64,000 bases of DNA, taken from Morchella semilibera (taxonomy: Eukaryota; Ascomycota; Pezizomycetes; Pezizales; Morchellaceae). Positions 48,351 through 59,900 of this stretch are shown piece by piece. Under the pieces are notes generated by a model. It searched no databases. It was not told where the DNA came from and saw only the letters and a list, made by a program, of their open reading frames with translations. Both the position numbers and the translations under genes were made by a program. Positions within the stretch are counted from its first letter, which is position 1. Every line of letters starts with the position of its first letter. The stretch covers positions 1,313,101-1,377,100 of the forward strand of contig WBVU01000016.1 in assembly GCA_009192285.1 (NCBI GenBank). Reading direction: 5' to 3'.

Positions 48351-51300
48351 CTCGTCTCATTTATAGGCCCCCAGGGGGTGTCAACCAATCAATCGAAAAA
48401 CACTTGTTAAATTCGCCCAATTTACCAGAAAGAGGATCGTTTAAGTTTGGCCCGCCTAGGAGTGGTTTTCCACTCCAGGAGCTAGAGTTTGGACCCGGTT
48501 GCCGGAACCTTGGTGTCGCTTCCCTTTTTGAGCTTCAATTAAAGTTGTGCGACTCTCGATGACTTACCCCAAATGGGCTTATTCTGAAATTGGTGACCAC
48601 TCCCTCCATTTAGATTCTTTAAATAAAAATCCAGTCTGTCAAGTGTTTGTTGAGAAAGCTAACGCCGTCATGACCAAATCAGAATGGGGGAAACGGAATT
48701 TCTATGTAGGTGGAACCACATATCTCTTAATCCCAGGCTCTGACGCAGTTGTGCATTCCAATATGAATATATACAGACCACCATAACTCTGAAACGAACC
48801 ACCTACAAAATTATGTACTTTACAACCTCCACCGCTTACATATACTCATCGCGCTCATACGAATTGACCGAGCAGCTACATTTCTTTGCCGAAGAACGGA
48901 TCATCGGACCTGAAGTAGCTGGTTATATGTTTACTGGCTAAATTTACCACTAACGCCTACACCCACAGACTTCAAGGACTTATAAACACAATAATTCAAA
49001 GTAACCGAGTGAGCGAATCAATACCCATATGCTTGGTTACTTGGATAAGTCATGCAGGGACTGACCTCTAAACGAGTTTAGGTCAGGCACTTAACTAACC
49101 GGCCCAAGCCTCGGGGCCGCAGGACACCGATACGACCCCTGCCCTGATAATTAAATGACTCCACCCTCGCATATTTAGTGCGGTTGAAGAATTGCTCCTA
49201 AAAGTTGATATTCTAGGGCTAGGAAACAATTTGACCAACTCTGCGCGCCTATACCTATGAGGGGGATTTTGGGCAGACACAGCCCTGTCTTAATGTGTTT
49301 GAGAGGCGGCTTCGGGCAAGTGTAACCAACCGGTTTTTTGGTAGCTATCATCGAAGTCTCTGTCAAGAGCTACAGTATTATGTATATCTGAAAACCTGGA
49401 CACTTTATGCAAAACTCTAGATGCTGTCAAGGACTTGCCGGTGACCGCCGTTGGACTAAAATCAGAATAAGGACTTTGAATTATTCAGCTTCATTACCAA
49501 TGTGGTATTAGAAAGAGAGAGAAAAGACTCAAATCATAAGGGACTTAACCCCATAGTTATCTCCTTCGATTTCCAAATAACCCCCCCCCCCTGGGGGGGC
49601 CCTATATGGTAGGCACAAGGTATGTGTATGCCATCACATCACTGAATGGGGATATACAAACCATATACCCGGGCCCAGGCCTGTGTGTGCGTGATGTGCA
49701 TGTGTATGTGGGTGCTCGCGCAAGTTTATGCGAGTATTTTGTACTCCTTCAGGCCCGCATGTGAAAAGATTTTGGTCATGGCCAGATGGGTTATACACCT
49801 TAAGATATTAGCTGGTTAATTGGTTTCTACCTCTAATTTCGTTGCTTTAATTTGGGAGACTAAATACCAGTAATAAAGTGCCTCAATGGAATTGGAACAT
49901 CGTGTCGCACAGTCGTCGAGTGATGATGTGTGAATTAGAATTAGGTATAATAAGGCTTACTATGAAGAGGCTATTGGAACTTCTATTTCTTCTACGTGAA
50001 GGTTCTGGATTCAAAGGTTCATACCACAGGCTTACATTCCCTTTCAAAATTCCATTATAGGTATATGGATACGAGACGAGGGAAGAATGACTCTTTGTCC
50101 CTACTAGCTATCACGAATCAAATACTCTTCGGAGTAGATATCCGCTACCATTCTACCTGTACGACCGCGACATAGTGCATCAGAATGCATCAGATACCAC
50201 ATCATTTAGTGAGAGGACGAGCACCGACCCCACCCATTGCGGTTAATAGTACCCCATATAGAAAAAACAACCTCCCATAGATCCGTGTTTTGGGATTTTC
50301 CAGGAGTTGACCTGCGGCTTTGTGGCGTAGTATTTAAGAAATATAGGCGTAAGGGTGTGGCCCTAGAAATTTGTTCCGCTGGAAACCGACAGCTGCACCC
50401 TGCAAGTGATATGGGTTCGATAAAGGTATACCGGTGAGGAACTAAAAGAACGGATAGCGTGATCGTTGAAATATCGTCGAAAATTCATCACGATGTCTCG
50501 ACGTCATATTTCTCCCTCTCAGACAGCCCTACTATACTAGGTACTAGGTACATAGCACCTTTTCATTATTCCCGGGAGGAGATATTATATTACGAGCTCG
50601 ATAACGAGTGATATATCATGGCACATTGAGAGTCGTGCTGACACGGAAATAGGCAAGGTAGGGACTTGGGTCTCACACTGGAGGAACTACTGTCTAATTT
50701 AATTTCCGAAAACCGTTTTCGGTGATAAGGCTTTATAATCAAATTCACGAATGACATTTCAGTAGACGTGCCCCTATATATGCGGTATTGATCACCAAAC
50801 GCACATGTTGCAGCAAGCAGCTAGCTACCCCTTGCTGTCAATTGTGGATATCTAACGTCTAGGAGTACCCCAACATACATGTAATTATAAGTACCGGGCC
50901 GGGCACGCTAGGATCTCGGAACCCTAGCTCGACAAGTAGCGAGATGATAAAAAGCTTCTTTTCACGCGAGCCCGTTTATAGTTGCCGGTGGTATTCCTTG
51001 ATAGGGATGAGACATTAACGACCTCCGATCACTGTCTACTTTGGACCGTTATGTTGAGTCGAGTCGTAATATCAGCGTACGTACAAACGATAGGGCTCAG
51101 AAGTTTCACTGGCATACCTAATTCTGTGCCGCTTGCCCGTTGAGTTATGGGTAGCTACGTACCCTGGGGGTTATACGAAGCTTCGAGGAGGAGAATCGGG
51201 GGGTGCTATTGTACATCCCCTCAATTCAGCATATGACATCCTATGCCTGTCCTGGGCTCATCGTCCACCCCAGTTCCTACTCGATGTACGTGTAATTAAA

Positions 51301-51710
51301 TCGTTTATCTTTCGAGCAGTACCACTAATCCTATAATCCGGCCACCCGGATCACCGAGGTAATTATGCATTATAATTACCTACCCCTACACACAAATACT
51401 TATGTACTCGTAAGTGTAGGTACTATAGTATGGTATAGGTACAATCCCTTTTCACCATTGAATAAAATGGCTAGCTTCACCCTGAATATCCAATATTATA
51501 AGCTGGCATAGATCACAATGGTACACGTACATATACACCTCCCTAGGCATTTCGACATGATGGTCATGAGTACAGATATTTATAATTAGCCAGGTAGCTA
51601 CTAATGTCACCTCAACGCACTAACACCCAAAACCAGATATTAGTCTGCATGGTTTAATGCACGCGTATGCTCTCTCTCCATGGCTACATTTCTAACGCCA
51701 CCGCTCTCTC

Positions 51711-51806
51711 TCCACACACACTCGCACACACTCACACACACATACGCACGCACACCTCATCCATACACGCACTCGCTCAATCGACACACACACATACACA
51801 CACACA
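51711..51806. repeat. CA-rich microsatellite tract
   Basis: Interrupted runs of CACACA units with TCG and TAC interruptions occupy about 100 bp. The His/Thr-rich frames through this segment are repeat artefacts. Confidence 0.8.
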
Positions 51807-52893
51807 CCCCTTCTTCCCCGCAATAGAGAATAGAGGCACGGACTGGACCAGGGCCCTGTTATCATAGATTGTTCGCAGTTTGGTGGGGGGAAGTATTGGA
51901 GCTGAATAAGGATTTAATTTTTTTATGTGCACGGCCCCCAGCCTAGAACAAGTACCGAAAACTCCACACTCTTGTTATTTGGACGTGGCTTGGATTTAGG
52001 TAACATCTGGCTGGAAAAGGTTATTTAAACACGACCAAAGGATCAAGGAAAAGTGGAGGGGTTAGTCATGCAGAGAATCAAGTGAGGGTGCAGCATCGAC
52101 GGCGCCCCACGATGAAAGGAAACACCTACAGATAGTTAGCCTAGACTATCATCTCTGGCACCGACATGTCTGTCTGCTAGTTGGCTGGCTAGCTAGATGA
52201 GTACCACTTGATGGCCCTTTGAAAGAAGGGGAATGGTCAACCGGTTATTCATAATGGATCACCGTCGATCGTCCACTCTTTAAATATGCAAGCGCGTTTT
52301 TCAAAAGTTGATGGGTAGGTATGATATCTAGTGGATCGAGGAGGAAAGTGCCGGCAACCTCGATATTTGCCATGATCATTATCTCGATTCTTGATATTTA
52401 ATATCTTGCATGTTCATTTACTTATGTCCTCTTAGCTTGCCAGCTAGCCCTCCACTCTGGCGATCCCCATTTTGTTTTGGTCGTGAAGCAGATATATGTA
52501 ATGATGTGACCCTCCCACCGCAACCGCAAGTTATATAAGGGAAAGGGGAAAAAAAAATACAAGCATATACAGAAGGGACATTAAGAGATCAAGAGAGAAA
52601 AAACCGTGGCAATGCTTAGGATATAAAGTAGATAAAGAAGAAAGGCAAAACCAAACACCAGCAGAAAGGGATATAAAAAAAAAGGTGAGAAATAAAAAAT
52701 AAAAAAAAATAAAAAAAATCGCTTTGCCCGAAGAGAAGAAAGACATGCTCAAGTAAAATATAACGCGGGGGTAAAGTGAAGGAAAAAGAAAAAAGAAAGT
52801 GAAAATCCCCTCCCCATGCAGATGAGCCCATATTTCACACCGCACTAATAAACCATGAATAAATAAATAAAAGGTCACATAATCCCAGCCTAC

Positions 52894-54711
52894 TCATGTA
52901 ACCAAAAAGTCATATCCCATCTCTTGAATTATCTTTTCCCAATCCCAACTCTTCTCCTCCTCTCCCGAGTCCATCAGTGCCCATACCTTCTTCACAACCT
53001 CATGCGCAGTAACAATATTCCCCAACCTTGAGTACTCATGCAATCCAACAAACCGCTGTGAGATTTCTGGCCGCTGCCTAGGGTTGAACGCTGCGCATCC
53101 GAGGATGAAGAGGGGCATCAGTAGTATGCTTTGTGTTCCGGAGTTCTCGGGTAGGTGCCTAAGGTACTCGAGGCCCTCTTCCACTGCAACATCAATCTTA
53201 GGGCTTGCAGTGGATGGCATGATGGTCCGGTACAAGTAGACCCATGTTGACTGTCGGTAAAGTTGCGCGGCAATGTAGCGATGAGACGCAGGTGTTTGGG
53301 CCGGAACCCAGTCGCGAATCTCAGAGTCAATTGCAACAGCTTGTGAGAGCACCTCGTAGTCAACCGCAGGATGCTCACCCCTCGCCTTCCTTCCCCTGAT
53401 GTGATCCCTGAGAAGAGTAATCTTTGATAAGTACCCAAAGAGGCCATCAAGGACACCCAGCAGAGCCCCGGCCTCTGGTTGGATAATAAAGGCAGGAAGG
53501 GTGTAGTTTTCCATGAGCAAGAGAGGTCGTCTGTCTGTAGTTGTTATTGAGTTTATCACGTCGTGGTACATGAAAAACTCGTACAGAAAGTTGCTGAAGG
53601 AGGGGTTGTTATTTCTGCCCCCAGAATTTGCGAAAGCCAGCATGTGCCTGGCAGCGTCTAGGTGAGGTCTATATTCGCCCTCGGTATCTCCCTTGCAGAT
53701 GGAATTCAGGCAAAGGATAAGTGTCGTGGCGATCGTTGGGTCACCTGCAATTGGAATTTGTCCTGTTACAGCTGGATCACAGCGGAGATATTGCATGGCT
53801 TTTCCAAAATGGTGGTGTTGGGCGACACTATACGATGGATCCGTATTGGATAGATGGGACCCAGATAGGCACAAGAGCGAGTGCATCAAGCCACGATTCT
53901 CGAGTGCTAGTGGAAGAAGCATCTCTTGGAATGGGTTGGTGGCATCGTTGAAGAGTGTGAGGATGCGGCTCACGTTCCGTACGAAGTGGTCTAACAGGGC
54001 CCTGTCTATTCGAGTTTCTACGCCGTCAATTAAACACGGGAGCTCCGAGAAACGGGCAAGCGCGGCACTGTGATTAAAATTCCTGCCTGTAAACGGGGTT
54101 AGTAGACGGTCGTTTGGTGTGTAGGTCCGGTGCGCAGATTCACCCTCTAGCTTTTGGCGGCCGCTTTGCCAGACAGTCTTTTCTGGATATCCTTCGCAGA
54201 CAACTGCGTTTTTGATGCAGTTGTTGCCTACATTGCAAGAAAAAAAAAGTTAGGAACACGATCATAGCACCAACGTGGAGCCTGTCAAAGGTGTAAACGA
54301 ACATTCTGGTTTCGTCTCGTCACATTTCTTCTTCCTTCTTCTGCAGGTGATACAGCCTGTTTTCGACCTGCCCTTTGTAATTTTTGTCTGCGTCCCTATT
54401 GGCAGGATCGGATTCTTCCGTGGTCGACCTCTCCTCCGCCTTGACGGCTCCCCAGATTCTGTGAGTGCTGATGGTAGTGGGGGAACATTATCCAAACCTT
54501 CGTCGTTATCCAGCTCCTCGATTTTGGTAACGACGCCATCCGCCATCAGGCAGTCCATACTCCCACCATGAACTGGCGGCGATGAAGTTGAGGACGATGC
54601 TGACGGTGAGCTAGAGACCGGACCACTGCCCCCCGAAGACATAGTTGATGTCGAGTCTATTGACAGGCGAGCCAGACTACTTCTAGGATAACCGACTGCT
54701 GCTACTGCCAT
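52894..54711 (-). CDS. Zn2Cys6 transcription factor with fungal-specific domain
   Basis: A nuclear regulator of the Gal4-type class. Two exons, 54711-54303 and 54227-52894, are separated by a 75-nt intron that splits the zinc-cluster codons and rejoins exactly in frame (CDETKPE-C-NNCIKNAVVC), giving about 580 residues from the ATG at 54711 (MAVAAVGYPR). Residues 1-90 are Ser/Pro-rich. At about 91-99 there is an AT-hook-like RRRRGRPRK. The cluster runs C120-x2-C-x6-C-x6-C-x2-C-x6-C147 (GCITCRRRKKKC start), followed by EGYPEKTVW as is usual. The long C-terminal part (NPFQEMLLPLALENRGLMHS, CLSGSHLS) matches the fungal-specific domain type often called Fungal_trans_2. All six ligand Cys are present and the frame is open to the stop. 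The long CT-rich leader upstream on the coding strand could hold a further 5' exon. The target genes are unknown, and no metabolic cluster lies beside it. Confidence 0.88.
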
Positions 54712-56763
54712 ATGATGTTGAAATTCAGGCGGAAACGAAATCCAACCCCTTCGCTGCTGCACCTCCTCCGACCCCGGGTCTATTGGGGAAAGAATGGTGA
54801 AGGTTGTGTTTCGAGTTCGTCAGACTAAAAGCCTGGCTCCACCAGCTAACTATCGAACAACGTTCCCTTCTGTGTTTTTTTACGTTTTCCCAAGGCCTTT
54901 TAAGATTGGTCCACTTGGCTAAGTAAGTCCAGCAAAGTTGTGGGTTAGAAAGTGGTTGATTGGCTGTGGTGGTAGGGGTGTGTGGTAGGGAATGAGGAGG
55001 GGGTTAGTGGGACTTTATCGTATGGCTGGTTGGTTGATATCTGGTGATTTTGGGGTATGTAGTGGTTTTTATGGATGGGTCGTTGTTGTGGGAGGAGTTG
55101 GGGCTGGTAGTGGGTCAGTAAGCAGCCTTGCGATAGTAATCCTGCGCAGTTACTTGCAGCAGCCGAATCGATAAGGAGCGGGCAACTACAGCAAGTAACT
55201 GGACAAGTATATCTCTTTAACGGTATTTTAGAAAATGATAGGAGAGGAGAGGCCAACAGAAAGAAAGTTCTCCAAAATTATTCTCAGCGTTCCACTTAGG
55301 AAGCAGGCGGACAAAATGTACAATCACTCGCCGTGAGTGAGAAGATTCTGAAGATCAGACGAAAGCTTCGAGGGGGGGAATGGGGGGGGGGGGGGTGTGG
55401 TTCAGTCAGTGGGTCAAGTGGGCCAACAGTAAACTAGCCGGAAGACACAGAGCGAGCGACAAGTTGTATGGTATATACTGATATACTGGCTAGAGGAATG
55501 GTTTCTCTGCCTCTCCCAAAGAAACGAGCGGGCGAGCGAGTAGTAGTAATGAAGGGAAAGGGGAGAGGTTAAAGTGAGGGAAAGCGGGTCCGGTGAACAG
55601 GGTGGTGTGGTTGAAATATATGGAATTGGATGGAATACCTCTGGAGGGGAAAGCAGAGCACACCACCAGCAAGCAAGCAAGATGCACCGGCACCACACAC
55701 GGACTAGGGAGTAGCAGTAGCGGCGGGAGCAAGCAAAGCAAGCAGTATGTAGTAATAACAATAGGCGCAAGTACCAATACGGGCTATTTTGGCTGGCTGC
55801 AACAACCTTCAAAGTAGCTGAAAATCACACACAACACACCACCACCCTTTGACGTCCTATATCCAGAGTAGGAAATTGAGCGCAATGGTGGTGATGAAAT
55901 TGTGAAAGAGGTAGAGCAGTAAAAGACAGTCTATTCACACGGAAATTTCACACCAAACGAGAGGGGATGGGTGACGGCGTATGCGTAGATGATGGGCCGA
56001 TGCTATGATAGGGATGCCCTTGTTTCTGCAGGGGTTCAGAGGGAGGGGGTTGAGTGAGGGGGAATGGATTGGGATGAGGATGAGGAAGATAGATGGATGT
56101 GCGGTGAAGGGCGAAAGATGGGATGAATAGGAATGAGAAAACGAAGCCAACTTGAAGGGAACGGGTATTAGAGGAGTGGATTAGAAAGGGCCGAGGAGGG
56201 GGGATGATTTAGCATGGGATGGGAACGACGGATGGACTAGTGCTATGTACCCTTTGCCTGGCCGCCTGCTTAGCCGGGGGGATCGATAGATGATGGTTGC
56301 CTTTTTTTCTTCTTTGCTGCCAGCTTCTCATGGGTTTCAATTTGGTTGTGGTTCCTGCGCTGTTCCTCGCAGTGGAATCATGGTTCAAGAAGGTAGGTGA
56401 GCATGAGGTGCTGCCCCCTCGAGAGAAACACCCAGGTCGTGATATGGCATGGGGGTAGGCGCAAAAAAGACTGTGGTGTGTAGCTAGTATGAGGAATAGA
56501 ATAATCAACGCATATATTTCAGAGGCGAGATGAACATTGCCCACGAATTGACAGCGGAGATCATCAAAGTTAACCCTCTATGTCTCTGGTCTGGTACTAG
56601 TATTTAGTGTCAGAGGTAAGTCAATTTTCAGTTCAGTTCAATTCACATACGTAGCTTAGCACATCGAAATCTCCGCCCCCGCCTCCCGTTAACTTCTCAA
56701 CCCAACCCACCCACCTCACCCCCAAACCCCAGACCCAGCATCGTTGCCAAGTTGATCCCCACG
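54712..56763. other. Leader and promoter region between regulator and small peptide gene
   Basis: No gene is supported. On the regulator's coding strand this region is pyrimidine-rich (CTCTCC and CCTTTCCC stretches), as expected of a long fungal leader or promoter. It has a G14 run at 55382-55395. Open frames here are low-complexity. The last 100 bases before 56764 are C/A-rich (many CCCA units), typical of a filamentous-fungal promoter facing right. Confidence 0.45.
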
Positions 56764-56988
56764 ATGAGCACTTCCCAGATTTTGGCTGTCGTCCTAATTG
56801 GGGCTCTATTGCAGCGGTCTAGATGCCAAGGGACTGAAGGGGGAATATATCAAAGGCCCGCTACATTTGTGGGCTTAAGCACTACGTCCGCTCTCGCTTT
56901 GCGTCGCATCGAGCCGGAGGTTACCACTATTACTACTAATATTACTACTATTACAACCACTACAATTATATACTGCCAAACTTACTAA
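56764..56988 (+). CDS. Possible small secreted Thr-rich peptide
   Basis: ATG at 56764 opens a 74-residue frame. The first 22 residues (MSTSQILAVVLIGALLQRSRCQG) have the hydrophobic core and small residues of a signal peptide, with a likely cut near RCQG. The remainder includes a Thr/Ile-rich tail (EVTTITTNITTITTTTIIY) encoded by an ACT/ATT repeat, and it ends in CQTY. A C/A-rich promoter-like segment lies just upstream. There are no homology cues that I recognise and only two Cys. It could be a real small secreted protein or a chance frame through a triplet repeat. Confidence 0.25.
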   Translation: MSTSQILAVVLIGALLQRSRCQGTEGGIYQRPATFVGLSTTSALALRRIEPEVTTITTNITTITTTTIIYCQTY

Positions 56989-59900
56989 AAAGCGCTACTC
57001 CAACGTCCCCAAACCCGCAGACATAGAACACTTAGCCTCCGCATACCTATTGAAACAAGGCAAAACCCCACAATTCTGAGAAACAACTACGCATGCATCA
57101 TTTCCTCTTCTCAGGTCTTTAGCAACGGAAGAAAAGAAGCAGAAGCAAGGAAAAAGGAAAGAAAAAAAGAAAAAAAAGAAAGCAAAAAGATGGGGTAAAC
57201 GGGTACCTTGCAAACCAAACAAATCCCCCCCCTACAGGCTGCCTTGTTATGCCCGCCCCCTACCCCTCCCCCGCCGACCCAATCGGCTCCCCATGTCCGC
57301 CAGCAATAAAAAGCAACAGGCCAAAAATGAAGGGGTGAAAAAGAAAAAGAAAGAATTGACACACAAAAAAAAAAAAAGAATACATCGGTATTTCCCTACC
57401 ACCGCGCACCTGGGAGTCCCCTATCGCTGGTACTGGGTTGCTACTTCACCTTACCACCTTACCTAGATGTAGGTAGAGTACTAACCTTCTACATGTAACC
57501 TATCTCCTAACAAGTGAGTGCTGTCTGTGCGAAACCCACTAACTGGGGACAGCCGACCTCCAAAATGTCTCACTCACCGACAACTAGCAACGACGCTTAC
57601 TCTACTCTATCGATGATGACTACATGTGGTACATGGCTAGAGAGCTAAAGCTTCCTAGCACCAGGTAAAGACAAGTTTGATTTCCCACAATTTTCGCCTC
57701 TAGTAGAGTAAAAAAAACTCCCTGAAATTAAGCAGGACTCTACAGGATGCGGCGTATGTATCTATGTGTGCACTTCCCCTAATATCTCGCCTGTATGACT
57801 AGGTACATCTACTCGTATGAATGGAATGCAAATAGTGCCCGGTATGGTTTATGGTACATTACACATACTCACCAACAATTGACCCGATCCCGATCCTAAT
57901 CCCAATATACGAGCAGCACTACCATATTTAGATGCATCCACGAGATTTCCAGGAACTCCAGATCAAAAGTACCCCAGACTTTTGAGCACTGGCCCTCTAG
58001 CCCCCTCTCCCCATCTAGAGTACTCTATGTCCCTTCTTCCCTTCTACCTACATTACAGTATACATATACATATGCGTCAGCGAGGCACCATAGCACAAAG
58101 ACCCTTTCATTCTTTTCCCTCTTCCAGTTGATTTTATTGGACAATCCTGTACTTGAATTAATCCTGTCATGGGTTATGCAAAACGTTAATCATAACATGC
58201 CATATTATACAGGAGCACAGGTCAGTTTAGAGCACGAGCGTTTTTTTTATTCCCTCTCTGGGGGTAGCTTTTGGTGCTAACCGAGATATAGAGTAGGCAT
58301 GTGGATCATGGTTCTTGATTCGGGACAATATGCAATTGTGATCGCCCGTGATATAAATTATAATATAGGGTATATTGAAGTACTATTTAGCAGCGGGTGA
58401 GTACGGACAATAATGCCCAGCTCCCTGGAATACAATGCCTGCCCCTCTCTTCCCACAACCCATGCCCAACAGCATGTCGCCCAGGGACACACCTCGAGCT
58501 CACCGACTCGAACCACTTTCCTAAACCAAATGAAAGAGATGAAACAACTCCAACTCGCTTTCTCATGTGCGACAGGAGGATTGATCATCCGTCCCCCACA
58601 CATAAATCCAATCCTCAGGGCAGCATACAGACAGGGTCTGTTCAGTTAGGTACCCACCCATCTAGCTCTCACTAGAGTAGTACGGACCGGACCTTTAGCG
58701 ATGGATGGACGGATGGGATGGGATGGGATGGATGGTTCGTCCCTCTTTGGGGAGCTTAGCGTGATCAACAACGACGAAGATCACCGCATATGTAAAAGGA
58801 CTTTTTGGGAAAGCAGCAGCACCAAACAGCAAGGTACTCAGACCCTTTTTTCCTTCCTAGCCGGTTGTTCCATGGGTGACAGGCAGTGAAGGAAAGCTCG
58901 ACCCTTTGGGCTGTCCGTGCTACACCACCTCGCAAGAACGCAAGTCGACAATACCAGGAGGATTTGCAATTACGTGTTTGGAGGGAGGATGGCGGTAACC
59001 ACTGGAAGGTGGTAGCACGGATGGGGTTTGTGATATGTGACAAAGATGGGGGGCATGCAAATAGAGTAGTTGGGTACCCAATCACTTTATAGGACAGACG
59101 GGAAAAGAAAGGTGCTCTACATGTCTCCATGTCCAAGGGGGGAGAAAAAGTAATAAAATGCTCGATGTTTAGGTATGGGAAAAACCTTTCTATACATGCA
59201 CACAGAGCGAAATTCGCCATCTAAAGGTAAAGGGACTGTCGGCCAGTTGGTGATACCTATTTCGCAGGGCGTTTGGGGAAAAAAAAAGCACCTTTGACCC
59301 TGTATCACAAACATTGTGCTGAAAGAGGAGTCACAGGCGATTAACCGAGGCCTCAAAAACGTGATCGTCGGCTGGGGTTGTCCTTGGGAGCTGTCTCGAT
59401 CTTGTCAACATATTTGACATCACAAGCTTCGATGGAAATCATGAAGACGATCCACCTGCCTTCAGTGGTCCTTTTTGACGAAGTTTAATTATTCCTCTGC
59501 CAGCCATTTGGGGAATATAAATCAGCTGAGCTTATAAGAAACCAGTGAAGGGTATAAAAAAAACTCTTCATCGGGTTCGGTTCCCAACTATACTGACTAG
59601 AGCTCTTAGGTCTGCCCAATTATAATTACATAGAAGCCATGTACCTAATGGTTGAACTGCCACAATAGGCTAGCCGCAGACAGGTTTCACAATTCAATAA
59701 ATATGAATCTTGTCTTTTTTTTTTTTTACAAAACTGAGACAATTTCCCTACCGCACCCCCCTCCCCCTCCCCCTCTCTCCGATTGCTGATTGTATTAGAG
59801 TCTCGCGCCCGTTTTGCCCATTACTGAGCCAGTAAAACTAGTAGGACCATCTGAGTGTAAATCTAGAAACGTTACGCGTTGGTGCTTTTCGTGTTTAGGT

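Larger units (their letters stand above)
42348..52893. other. Gene-poor stretch
   Basis: No gene has convincing structure. The contents are a GGT-type microsatellite (42352-42400), poly-C/poly-G composites (43142-43158 and 49581-49598, a C run, T, then a G run), a family A element (47097-47211), a foldback element (48252-48350), a CA-rich tract (51711-51806) and the purine-rich downstream region of the regulator gene (52545-52800). TACATGTA sites recur (44905, 45276, 45284, 45335, 46998 and others). Confidence 0.5.

Noticed and set aside
48562-48786. A frame reading NPVCQVFVEKANAVMTKSE and YVGGTTYLL that looks somewhat protein-like, with another open frame just upstream
   Set aside because: No motif I recognise, no convincing start or splice sites, and the two frames do not connect. 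It may be a gene fragment but cannot be supported.
55414-55812. Leu/Ser/Pro-rich minus-strand frames upstream of the Zn2Cys6 gene
   Set aside because: They follow from the pyrimidine-rich leader composition and do not join the regulator's exons.
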